Assembly: GCA_031259515.1 (NCBI GenBank)
Contig: JAIRLK010000060.1
Span: 1 to 8,092, forward strand
DNA length: 8,092 nucleotides
From: Treponema sp.
Lineage (GTDB): Bacteria > Spirochaetota > Spirochaetia > Treponematales > Breznakiellaceae
Reading direction: 5' to 3'
Shown here: piece after piece, positions 1 to 5,669 of the stretch
Position numbering within the stretch: the first letter of the stretch is position 1
Layout: each line of letters opens with the position of its first letter
Made by a program: the position numbers and the translations under genes
The notes under the pieces: model-generated
The model's input: only the letters and a program-made list of their open reading frames with translations
What the model was told of the DNA's origin: nothing
The model's database searches: none

Positions 1-102
1 GATCATCGATCCCACAAGCATAAGCAATACCGATGCACACAAGAGCAGAACTAAAGACTTCCCTTTTTTACTATTTGTCCCGATTGTTTTTTCACCATTC
101 AT
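1..102 (-). CDS. N-terminus of an exported or membrane-anchored protein (partial, runs off left edge)
   Basis: Thirty-four open codons start at ATG (102-100) and run to the edge of the window. A clear Shine-Dalgarno GGAGGA (113-108) sits 5 nt upstream and fixes the start. The first 15 residues are polar and lysine-containing (MNGEKTIGTNSKKGK). A hydrophobic stretch follows (residues 16-34, SLVLLLCASVLLMLVGSMI), which looks like a signal peptide or first transmembrane anchor. The Cys in LLLCAS is not in a good lipobox because Leu precedes it. The family cannot be identified from this fragment; a chemoreceptor or another signal-anchored protein would fit, but that is a guess. It lies downstream of the decayed dehydrogenase fragment and may have its own promoter. 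Confidence 0.72.
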   Translation of the reverse strand, partial: MNGEKTIGTNSKKGKSLVLLLCASVLLMLVGSMI

Positions 103-145
103 AAAGATCCTCCAAATAAGAATAATAACCTAAACAGAAAACTTC

Positions 146-159
146 TGTGGGTTCCCACA
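146..159. promoter_or_regulatory. Near-palindrome TGTGGG-TT-CCCACA, possible operator
   Basis: Two perfect 6-bp arms (146-151 and 154-159) flank a 2-bp centre. The dyad abuts the candidate -10 box and covers the expected start site of the left-edge gene, which is where a repressor site would sit. With only 2 bp between the arms, DNA-level recognition is more plausible than an RNA hairpin. No regulator family can be named from the site alone. Confidence 0.3.
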
Positions 160-187
160 TAAAAATCCCCCCTGGGAGGATAGTCAA
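159..187 (-). promoter_or_regulatory. Candidate sigma-70-type promoter for the gene at the left edge
   Basis: On the minus strand, TTGACT (187-182, 5 of 6 to consensus) and TTTTAT (164-159, 4 of 6) are separated by 17 nt. Transcription would start near 152 and give a leader of about 50 nt before the ATG at 102. Caution: the -35 hexamer is also the FFDY codons of the dehydrogenase remnant, so the match may be fortuitous. Confidence 0.32.
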
Positions 188-334
188 AAAACCCCTTGCC
201 GGTTCTTGTCCAAGAAGCCCTCCCTGTACCATTTTTCGGAGCAGAGGGCGGGGGCAGTATTTATCATCCCCGGGTTCCCGCTAAAGGATCTCCATACTCG
301 CAAAGCAGACATACAGCCCAATTAAATCCCCCAG
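180..334 (-). pseudogene. Decayed C-terminal fragment of a 3-hydroxybutyryl-CoA (3-hydroxyacyl-CoA) dehydrogenase, hbd-like
   Basis: Reading the minus strand from 334 gives LGDLIGLYVCFASMEIL, then TAG (283-281), then REPGDDKYCPRPLLRKMV and QGGLLG. After a frame change at about 204-208 it continues RTGKGFFDY (to 180). This matches the C-terminal signature of Hbd/PaaH-type dehydrogenases as I remember it: a GDLIGLD-like helix, a GDxKYRPxPLLRKMV helix, then GxLGRKTGKGFYDY. The TAG stands where family members usually have Tyr (TAT to TAG). Five bases stand between the LG and TG codons where six are expected, so one base has been lost. No stop follows FFDY, and nothing N-terminal of LGDLIG is present. 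The fragment ends exactly where the 15-bp repeat end at 335-349 begins, so a rearrangement or insertion removed the rest. In life the enzyme interconverts 3-hydroxybutyryl-CoA and acetoacetyl-CoA with NAD(P)H. Confidence 0.78.
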
Positions 335-349
335 GAGCCTGTTGCACTT
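335..349 (-). repeat. Stray terminal sequence of the MITE-like repeat
   Basis: GAGCCTGTTGCACTT here is the exact reverse complement of 644-658, the right end of the repeat copy at 521-662. After 15 bases the two diverge. It could be the left terminus of a 324-bp element (335-658) with 15-bp perfect inverted ends, or a leftover end from recombination between copies. The dehydrogenase remnant stops at its outer edge. The flanking trinucleotides (CAG left of 335, TTA right of 658) do not form a target duplication. Confidence 0.6.
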
Positions 350-520
350 TGACTGATACAAAATTATATGCAAATATCATACCAACCTATGTGAAGTCCA
401 AAAAGCGGAGAAAATCTGGTTCCCGAATCCCGATGCCGGTCAAAAGGGAACCGGGCAAAACCGGCGGCAGGCAAGCGGCTGTGGGACAATAGGCTTATTT
501 CCTTATGCCATAATAACGCG
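350..520. other. Gene-free stretch between the stray repeat end and repeat copy 1
   Basis: No credible coding sequence on either strand. It holds inverted arms GGTTCCC (418-424) with GGGAACC (446-452), and GCCGGT (435-440) with ACCGGC (460-465). These could form alternative weak stem-loops; neither has a U-tract. It would be the interior of the element if 335-658 is one unit. Confidence 0.4.
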
Positions 521-662
521 GAACCTGTTGCGCTTCGCGCATAAAATAGTATAAATATGCAATTTATTGCATATTTATACCGTACAGGCTCCAAAAGAAC
601 GCCGTTAATTGGAATTTTTTGCATGAATATTCAAAAAATCCACAAGTGCAACAGGCTCTTAG
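521..662 (+). repeat. Dispersed MITE-like repeat, copy 1 (long form)
   Basis: Shares two blocks with 7519-7623 in the same orientation. The left block (521-566) differs at 4 of 46 positions. The right block (633-662, ending GTGCAACAGGCTCTTAG) differs at 1 of 30. The middle also shares CAGGCTCCAAA. The ends are imperfect inverted repeats (GAACCTGTTGC and GCAACAGGCTC). Near the left end, TGCGC-TTC-GCGCA (529-541) can fold. In copy 2 the matching stem keeps pairing through a T-G wobble, which hints at structure in RNA or single-stranded DNA. It encodes no protein that I can support. Compared with copy 2 it has an extra hairpin arm and an extra AT-rich stretch (about 601-630). No target duplication is seen. 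Confidence 0.8.
549..580. repeat. Perfect 14-bp inverted repeat inside repeat copy 1
   Basis: GTATAAATATGCAA (549-562) and its exact reverse complement (567-580) enclose the 4-base loop TTTA. The stem is very AT-rich and has no following T-run, so it is not a typical intrinsic terminator. Copy 2 keeps only the left arm. Either copy 1 gained the right arm or copy 2 lost it. Confidence 0.85.
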
Positions 663-880
663 GGTGGTGCTTTCCCCGTGTCTGACCGTACCGGAGACTT
701 ATCTCAGCGAGAAGAAGCGGGATTTCGGTCTACGGCACGGTCTTGCTTCGGCTGGCCGACTCTAATGGCAAAGGGCTTTTTGTATCGAAATTAAAACAAA
801 ACGGGGATCTCCGGCCCCTTGATGCATCATTAAGTCTATATAACACAATAAATTAGCGGAGTTGTTTCAAAAATAAAAAC

Positions 881-908
881 ATGTTTCATTTTTGATATGT
901 TTCATTTT
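881..908. repeat. Tandem 12-bp direct repeat ATGTTTCATTTT
   Basis: Two identical 12-mers (881-892 and 897-908) lie 16 bp apart from start to start, in an AT-rich stretch 50-80 bp downstream of the propeller gene's stop. The first overlaps a 10-bp palindrome AAACATGTTT (877-886). Function unknown; possibly replication slippage. Confidence 0.55.
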
Positions 909-923
909 CCCTGCGCCGGATTT

Positions 924-944
924 AAACCCCCAGCGGCGGGGCTT
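924..944 (-). terminator. Weak candidate terminator for the propeller gene
   Basis: On the minus strand CCCC (941-938) pairs with GGGG (part of 931-927) around a 6-nt loop, followed by GTTTAAAT. The stem is short, with a mismatch at its base, and the T-run is only three long. It is in the right place, just after the TAG at 963-961, but is far weaker than the terminator at 3720-3751. Confidence 0.25.
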
Positions 945-960
945 GTCCTGCAAGCGGCAG

Positions 961-2739
961 CTACTCCACCGCCTTATCCAAACCCTCCCGGCGCAGGGCG
1001 TTAAGTTCGCTCTGGGCTCTCTGCTTGACACGGGGATCGGGGTGGCGGCTAAAAAGGGCCAGCATACGTATCCCTTCTATAGCCAGGGGAGGCCCGGAAA
1101 AACGGCATAATGCGGCGATGGCGGAGGTTGCCGACATGAGGGATGCGGGGTCCCGGTTCACGTTCTCCGGAGACAAGAGTACCGAGAAGGTTCTCAGGGC
1201 ATCCCCTTTGGGATCTACCCCTATGCGGCCTATGGCCTCGCTGCAGGCCGCTTTTATGGACGGATCAGGGTCCCGGTAAAAGAGGTTCGCCAAAAAAGGG
1301 ATGGTTTCCCGGGATCCCATACGTGCTAAGAGCCTGATGAATTCGATCCGCTGAGGTACATGGACGGGCGGCCTGACCAGAGAATAGTTAGCGGAATTCA
1401 GGATGCCGCCGGTCATCTCCATAAGGTACGCCACAAAGCCGGCTTCCTGTTCCCCTACCTGGCCGGTGCGGGTAGCCTGGTCTATGCGCTCGTACATGCC
1501 TTTGATATGGTCGTCCTCAAACCGGAGGTCGTCATTCGCCCAGGGAGAAGGCGGGGGATTCCCCATGCCATAGCTCCCTTCGGGATCAGGCCCGTAAAGA
1601 GAACGGGGGATGTTCCTGGGCGCGGCGTCTATCTTATAGGCGCGGAGGTCTTGGCCGCTTCCGCAGACATAGAGAAGCCCCTCGTCACTGAAGGCGGGAA
1701 CTGTAGCCGATTCCTTGATTCGGTACAGCCAACGCCGCCTGCCGTCCTGGGTAAATCCCGTAGCGCCCCGGACGGAAAGGACGAAGATGCCCCGCTCATC
1801 AAAGTGCATGGCCGCTTCCCAGGGGGCCAGGCTGCCCGGCCCTCTTGCCTCAAGGGTTTCATGGCTGTTTCCCTGCCAGAGGACGCTGCCCGTCGCCCCC
1901 GCCAAAAGCAACACCCTTCCGTCCTGAAGAGTTACCGCCGCCATATCCTCCAGACCCGCTGCGGCCGCCGGCGCTCCGGGTAAGGCCGGCAAGGGCGCAA
2001 TGCTCAACCGCGTCCCCTCAGGCGCGCCGGTATCCAGGACGATCCTGTCCGCTTCCCCCGAAGTATACATGACAAGATAACTATGCTCGTCCCCGGATTT
2101 AAGGGGGACGATAAAGGCCGGTACACGGTCAAGACTGAGCCGTTCTATGACGCCGAAGGCATCGACTCTCAGAAAGTCCCGGTTTTCCAGGCCCGCCACC
2201 AGGCCCCCGGCGTGATCCAGCGCCGGGGCCACGGAAATGGCGCTCCCTAACTCCTGCCGCCACAAGGCAAACCCTGCGGCGGTGCGGCAAGCCAGGACGG
2301 ATCCTGAAGAAATAAAGACCCGTCCGTCCCAGCCTACCACCACCGGCGCGGTGATGGGGCGCCCCAAATTCAGCCGCCAAAGCTCCCTGCCCACCCGGTT
2401 AACCGCCGTAAAGGAGCCTGATGTAGTACAGACATAGGTAGTTCCCTCTGGTGAACGGCTTATATAGGGGACAGGGGAACTGCGGGTATCGAAGGTCCAC
2501 AAAAACGTGCCCCGCCGTCCGTAGGATTTTATGCTCCCCCCCTCGCACACCACTACCACCGATTCGGCCTGTAAGAAAGGCAGCCCCGACGCATTGTCCG
2601 CAAGGTTTTGTTCCCATACCGGGGCGGCGCCCACCAGGACATCCCCGGCGGCAGGGATGTTTCTGTTCCCGACGGACTGGGCCGGAAGGGATATCCCGTT
2701 AATAATAAGGAAAAAAACCGAAAACAACCGTTTTTTCAT
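961..2739 (-). CDS. Exported PQQ-like beta-propeller protein with C-terminal HEAT-like repeats
   Basis: This 592-residue protein opens with a signal peptide (MKKRLF, hydrophobic core about 7-18, cleavage probably after LPA at 20). Residues about 40-372 hold some seven short repeats of the PQQ/BamB-like propeller type, each a G-x-hydrophobic strand, a G-turn and a strand with Trp: 67-85 (ending LWTFDT), 107-125 (LWRLNL), 145-164 (LWRQEL), 185-203, 273-291 (VLWQGN), 324-341 (WLYRI), 361-371. A Pro-rich linker (about 378-402) follows. Helical HEAT-like repeats occupy about 463-585, with RDPDPSIKAACSEAIGRIG and HPDPRVKQRAQSELNAL as the clearest units. Such domains bind proteins, so a periplasmic scaffold role is inferred; no catalytic motif is seen and cofactor binding is not implied. 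It starts 6 nt after the preceding gene's stop and lacks a clear Shine-Dalgarno, so translational coupling is likely. Confidence 0.86.
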   Translation of the reverse strand: MKKRLFSVFFLIINGISLPAQSVGNRNIPAAGDVLVGAAPVWEQNLADNASGLPFLQAESVVVVCEGGSIKSYGRRGTFLWTFDTRSSPVPYISRSPEGTTYVCTTSGSFTAVNRVGRELWRLNLGRPITAPVVVGWDGRVFISSGSVLACRTAAGFALWRQELGSAISVAPALDHAGGLVAGLENRDFLRVDAFGVIERLSLDRVPAFIVPLKSGDEHSYLVMYTSGEADRIVLDTGAPEGTRLSIAPLPALPGAPAAAAGLEDMAAVTLQDGRVLLLAGATGSVLWQGNSHETLEARGPGSLAPWEAAMHFDERGIFVLSVRGATGFTQDGRRRWLYRIKESATVPAFSDEGLLYVCGSGQDLRAYKIDAAPRNIPRSLYGPDPEGSYGMGNPPPSPWANDDLRFEDDHIKGMYERIDQATRTGQVGEQEAGFVAYLMEMTGGILNSANYSLVRPPVHVPQRIEFIRLLARMGSRETIPFLANLFYRDPDPSIKAACSEAIGRIGVDPKGDALRTFSVLLSPENVNRDPASLMSATSAIAALCRFSGPPLAIEGIRMLALFSRHPDPRVKQRAQSELNALRREGLDKAVE

Positions 2740-2745
2740 CGAAGT

Positions 2746-3603
2746 TCATTGAACCCTGGTAAAATGCGTATAGACGATCCTCTGGCCAGGATAAACCGAA
2801 GGCCCGTCAAAATTATCCCCGCAGGGAAGCCCGTCATTTAACAATTCAAAATTACCGCTGCTATTACTGAAAACCAAACGGACCCGGTTCGTATTCAGGG
2901 ACTTGTAGGCGGGAAGGGTATCTTCCATTGACAGGCTAACGACTACCGATCCGTCAACCGGCGATTCCCGAACCGTCCCCCCGGAACTCTCTATGGTCAT
3001 GAGCCTGCGGGCCTGGGAGTTGTAGGTATACGTTCCGGTCCCGAAACCCTGATACGTCAGGATGTTCCCTTTCCGGTACTCTCTAGTATCGTATCTATCG
3101 ACAGAAACCGTCCGGTCCGACTTGAATTCTAATATACAGGTCAGCGGACCGCTGTCCGCTTCGATTACGGAGGTCCATCTTCCCAGCAAGAGATTGGGGA
3201 AGGGGATAGATTCCATCATACGGCTACAAAACGAAAAAATCCGCCCTCCAAGGGCGCTCACACTGGCCGCCTGTTCCCGATAGGAACTCAAGGGCTTATC
3301 TGTTTTCGCATCGTAGGTAGCGCCGGTTAAGGCCATCACGTTATTGTCCACCAGAATCTTCCCCAGGACATAGAAATCCGCAGACTCAGCCTCGGTTTCT
3401 TCAAGCACGGCGATGCTTCCCCAGGACGAAATTTCTTCTATTACTTGTTTTCTAATCGAAGCCGCGTCATCGGCGGACACCTCCCGCTCCGACCGCTCGA
3501 AGGGAAAGATAACCACCCTGGGGACTTTCTGTGAAAACGCGGGCAAGGCCAAGCATAAAAAAACACTCGCAACGGGTATACTTTTCTTTGATATACTTTT
3601 CAT
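2746..3603 (-). CDS. Exported protein with possible CsgG/TolB-N-like start and lipocalin-like C-terminal domain
   Basis: Start chosen at ATG 3603-3601; the frame also allows TTG three bases upstream. The 285-aa product has a classical signal peptide (MKSISKK, core 9-21, likely cleavage after AFS at 24). The Cys at 17 is not a lipobox because Leu precedes it. Residues 28-135 begin PRVVIFPFERSER and continue with a helix, VLEETEAESADFYVLGKI and a SYREQAASV-type strand, resembling CsgG/LpoB/TolB-N-like domains of envelope proteins. Residues about 138-285 (LLGRWTSVIEADSG, ILEFKSDRTVSVDRYDT, TGTYTYNSQARRLMTI, VRLVFSNSSG) look like a small beta-barrel of the lipocalin type. Domain calls are by eye and tentative. 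Only weak AGAG precedes the start. It forms an operon with the propeller gene, suggesting a shared envelope role. Confidence 0.8.
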   Translation of the reverse strand: MKSISKKSIPVASVFLCLALPAFSQKVPRVVIFPFERSEREVSADDAASIRKQVIEEISSWGSIAVLEETEAESADFYVLGKILVDNNVMALTGATYDAKTDKPLSSYREQAASVSALGGRIFSFCSRMMESIPFPNLLLGRWTSVIEADSGPLTCILEFKSDRTVSVDRYDTREYRKGNILTYQGFGTGTYTYNSQARRLMTIESSGGTVRESPVDGSVVVSLSMEDTLPAYKSLNTNRVRLVFSNSSGNFELLNDGLPCGDNFDGPSVYPGQRIVYTHFTRVQ

Positions 3604-3608
3604 CAATT

Positions 3609-3684
3609 CATACTCTAACTATACCATACTCTATAACCATACTCTTTTCATCTCAATCATAGGAATCATTATACTACCATACTC
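3609..3684 (-). promoter_or_regulatory. Four copies of CATACTC (GAGTATG on the coding strand) in the leader of the exported-protein operon
   Basis: The heptamer occurs at 3609, 3625, 3638 and 3678; three copies share the longer CCATACTC. Start-to-start spacings are 16, 13 and 40. All lie within 82 bp upstream of the start codon, around the candidate -10 box. They may be sites for a regulator or an mRNA-level element, or simple low-complexity sequence. The spacing is not helical, which weakens the operator reading. Confidence 0.35.
3668..3673 (-). promoter_or_regulatory. Candidate -10 box (TATAAT) for the exported-protein operon
   Basis: A perfect TATAAT lies on the minus strand about 65 nt upstream of the ATG at 3603. 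It is in the only gap between this operon and the terminator at 3720-3751, so a promoter is expected here. There is no good -35 match 16-18 nt upstream (the sequence there is A-rich) and no extended -10 TG. Confidence 0.35.
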
Positions 3685-3719
3685 CTGGGACTTTTTATAA
3701 CCGGCAGAGTGGTATAAAA

Positions 3720-3751
3720 GAAGGGGTTCCAAGGCGCTTTGGAACCCCTTC
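3720..3751 (-). terminator. Strong intrinsic terminator of the sugar operon
   Basis: Perfect 13-bp stem GAAGGGGTTCCAA (3720-3732) with TTGGAACCCCTTC (3739-3751) and a 6-nt loop. On the minus strand the stem is followed by TTTTATACC, a U-run after a GC-rich hairpin. It begins 7 nt beyond the oxidoreductase stop codon and separates the sugar operon from the exported-protein operon. Confidence 0.9.
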
Positions 3752-3758
3752 GCATTAT

Positions 3759-4835
3759 TTAGAGGGGTTCAGGGCGGGTGCAGATGCTTTTTACGGCGTA
3801 ATACGTCCCCGACGCGGAGGCGTCATGGATGCCGTGCATCACGTCCAGTACATGGTAGGCCATTTCGCCATTTGCCCGGTGGGGCCGTCCCTCGGCAATG
3901 GCTTCCGCCATATCGGTGATCCCCAGGCCCCGGCTGTTTTCGGGATAGTCCTTGAGCAACGGTATGGCGGACCATTCCTCTTCCCGAAAACGCTTTACAT
4001 AGACCGGCCCGCCAAAGGTATTCGGATCCGGAACCCGCAGGGTTCCCTCGCTGCCGTAAATTTCTATCCAGGGCAGGGTGTGGGAATACACATCAAAGCT
4101 GGTGATGATAGTCCCCACCGCGCCGTCTGCAAAATCCAGAACGCCGGCAATGTGGGTGGGAACATCTACCGGGATGACCGTTCCGTTCAGGGGTTCGCTG
4201 GTAATGGTCCGGGTGTCAAAACTCTTCTTCGCTGATCCGGAAACCCGGACTATGGGCCCTAACAGGTTTACCAGGGCGGTCAGGTAATAGGGCCCCATGT
4301 CGAACAGGGGGCCGCCTCCCTTTTTATAGTAGAATTCCGGACCAGGATGCCAATGCTCATGGCCGTGGTTCACCATAAAGGCAACCGCCGCCACCGGACA
4401 GCCGATCCAGCCGTCGTCCAGAAGCTTGCGGCAGGTCTGTATCCCTGCTCCCAAAAAGGTGTCCGGGGAACCTCCTACCCTCACCTTGTTTGCCGCCGCA
4501 ATCCTGAGCACCTCCTGAGCTTCTTCCCGCTCCGCGCACAGGGGCTTTTCGTCATAGACATGCTTCCCCGCCTTGACCGCCTCCAGGGCAACCCCATAGT
4601 GGTTATAGGGCTCGGTGATATTCAGGATGATGTCCACATCGGGACGGTTGATCAGGTCCGAAGTCTTCTTGATGTGGGGAATCCCGTAATCCGCGCCCAC
4701 CTTAGCCGCCCGTTCCTCAATCAGGTCCGTCACGGCGGTTACTTTTACCCGCTTGGCAAACATGCCCGTCAGGTTTTTTAGGTAGATGCCGCTGATATTT
4801 CCGGCGCCAATAACGCCGATACGCTGTACGCCCAT
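3759..4835 (-). CDS. Gfo/Idh/MocA-family NAD(P)-dependent sugar oxidoreductase
   Basis: 358 residues, the usual size for the family. The N-terminal Rossmann fold has GVIGAGNISGIY (7-18) for dinucleotide binding. TDL with Asp37 at the end of the second strand favours NAD over NADP. The family motif EKP follows at 96-98 (DEKPLC). The C-terminal domain carries GGGPLFDMGPYYLTALVNLLGP (173-194), the substrate-site helix. Most family members have D-x-G-x-H-x-x-D there; this protein has Asp179 and Gly181, but Tyr183 replaces His and Thr186 replaces the second Asp, so it belongs to a variant subgroup. Such enzymes oxidise or epimerise sugars, inositols or glycosides through keto intermediates; the substrate is unknown. 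ATG at 4835 has a strong AAGGAG (4849-4844) 8 nt upstream, 15 nt after the ThuA-like gene's stop. Last gene of the sugar operon. Confidence 0.95.
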   Translation of the reverse strand: MGVQRIGVIGAGNISGIYLKNLTGMFAKRVKVTAVTDLIEERAAKVGADYGIPHIKKTSDLINRPDVDIILNITEPYNHYGVALEAVKAGKHVYDEKPLCAEREEAQEVLRIAAANKVRVGGSPDTFLGAGIQTCRKLLDDGWIGCPVAAVAFMVNHGHEHWHPGPEFYYKKGGGPLFDMGPYYLTALVNLLGPIVRVSGSAKKSFDTRTITSEPLNGTVIPVDVPTHIAGVLDFADGAVGTIITSFDVYSHTLPWIEIYGSEGTLRVPDPNTFGGPVYVKRFREEEWSAIPLLKDYPENSRGLGITDMAEAIAEGRPHRANGEMAYHVLDVMHGIHDASASGTYYAVKSICTRPEPL

Positions 4836-4850
4836 GTTTTATACTCCTTG

Positions 4851-5582
4851 TCAATACATCTTTACCGGGCTCTGCCAGTCGTCCGCTTTCAGGCCCTTTT
4901 CCACCGCGATACGCTTACCCTCCGCAGCCCAGAGGATCCCCCGCTTCATCAGTTCCCAGGCTTCGGGGATGTCAAACACATCGTTATGATGACCCAAGGC
5001 ATTGTAGAAAACCCTGCCGTAGCCCCATTTCCGGGTCCATACCTGGGGCACATCCACTTCGCCGTTGGCGGAATGATACCACCGGACCGTAGGGAACCGG
5101 CTTGTAGCCAAAACCTCATTGGCAGGGTCCACATGAAGGTAGTACTGCTCGGAACTGACGTCAAAATCTTCTATCCCGTCGGTGATGGGATTGGACTTGC
5201 TTATGATGTTCACCCTGTATTTAGTGCCGTCTCCGCCGGGGTGGGACACCCAGTTGGCCCCGGTCATGAACTGATACTCAACGTTGTTCCGGAAGGCGTC
5301 GCACATGCCGCCGTGGTTTCCCGCAAGGCCCACGCCTCCTCCTACCGCTTCCAGGAGAGGTTCAAAGAAACCATACCCCAGAGGCTCCCGGCACATGGTC
5401 CACAGGGGAATGAAAATATCCAAGGACGACAGCCGCTCCTTGTCTTTTAATACGTCCAGGTTTTCCTCAACCGTAACTTCAAAATCTTCGCCTTCGAGGA
5501 ACTTCTTGAAACGCTCACCTATTAGATGGGGTTCATGTCCGTCCCACCCGCCGCAGAGAATCAACGCTTTTCGTCTCATCAT
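4851..5582 (-). CDS. ThuA-like domain protein (class I glutamine-amidotransferase-like fold)
   Basis: 243 residues from ATG 5582, chosen because GGAG (5591-5588) lies 5 nt upstream; a second ATG follows directly and in-frame TTG codons lie upstream. The ThuA signature is clear: RKALILCGGWDGHEP (4-18), LDIFIPLWTM (54-63), then GGGVGLAGNHGGMCDAF (81-97) at the nucleophile-elbow position, and WGYGRVFYNALGHHNDVFD (186-204) near the end. As in other ThuA proteins, the amidotransferase Cys-His-Glu triad is not evident; His90, His198 and His199 are candidates for the active site. The founding member belongs to the trehalose utilisation locus of rhizobia, and related proteins are implicated in keto-sugar metabolism. 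Next to a Gfo/Idh/MocA oxidoreductase and a sugar ABC transporter, a role in handling the oxidised sugar is inferred. Biochemical function is not established. Confidence 0.92.
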   Translation of the reverse strand: MMRRKALILCGGWDGHEPHLIGERFKKFLEGEDFEVTVEENLDVLKDKERLSSLDIFIPLWTMCREPLGYGFFEPLLEAVGGGVGLAGNHGGMCDAFRNNVEYQFMTGANWVSHPGGDGTKYRVNIISKSNPITDGIEDFDVSSEQYYLHVDPANEVLATSRFPTVRWYHSANGEVDVPQVWTRKWGYGRVFYNALGHHNDVFDIPEAWELMKRGILWAAEGKRIAVEKGLKADDWQSPVKMY

Positions 5583-5627
5583 CAAAACTCCATTCAATTT
5601 ATTTTAGTTCCCGGAAAAATCACCTTA

Positions 5628-5655
5628 GGCGGACGCGGGATATTCCGCGTCCGCC
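5628..5655 (-). other. Intercistronic 11-bp hairpin between permease and ThuA-like gene
   Basis: Perfect arms GGCGGACGCGG (5628-5638) and CCGCGTCCGCC (5645-5655) enclose a 6-nt loop, in the 87-bp gap after the permease stop. On the minus strand a T5 run comes only about 8 nt after the stem (TAAGGTGATTTTT), so this is a poor or partial terminator. More likely it is an mRNA-stabilising or attenuating structure that lowers expression of the downstream enzymes relative to the transporter. Confidence 0.7.
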
Positions 5656-5669
5656 CCCGGCCAGGGACC

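Larger units (their letters stand above)
663..960. other. Gene-free stretch with no assigned function
   Basis: No gene with a credible start and ribosome site was found. On the plus strand an open frame runs from 686 to a TAG at 854-856 and would encode a plausible-looking tail (..LLRLADSNGKGLFVSKLKQNG at about 743-805). It has no ATG, and the only start is TTG at 743. On the minus strand, a frame continuous with the repeat end is broken by a stop near 730. The part up to about 780 is GC-rich and the next 120 bases are AT-rich. It may be repeat-family interior or a gene scar; neither can be shown by eye. Confidence 0.35.

Noticed and set aside
196..492. 98-codon plus-strand open frame
   Set aside because: It starts with TTG, has no ribosome site, lies antisense to the dehydrogenase remnant and crosses the repeat end at 335-349.
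364..624. 86-codon minus-strand open frame
   Set aside because: It is made largely of repeat copy 1 and its hairpin arms; no ribosome site or domain, and copy 2 does not preserve it.
663..960. The missing N-terminal part of the dehydrogenase on the far side of the repeat
   Set aside because: The bases next to 662 do not encode the GHPMGPLEL-type sequence that should precede LGDLIG, and no Rossmann motif is seen in any frame.
1360..1983. 207-codon plus-strand open frame
   Set aside because: Lies wholly antisense to the propeller gene, whose signal peptide and repeats make it the real gene; a GC-rich shadow.
3604..3606. TTG as start of the 285-aa exported protein
   Set aside because: The ATG immediately after it is the stronger initiator, and neither has a better ribosome site.
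3609..3684. CATACTC copies as a CRISPR-like array
   Set aside because: Units are only 7-8 bases and spacers vary from 5 to 33; no leader or cas genes.
4848..5450. 200-codon plus-strand open frame
   Set aside because: Antisense shadow of the ThuA-like gene, which has clear family motifs and a ribosome site.
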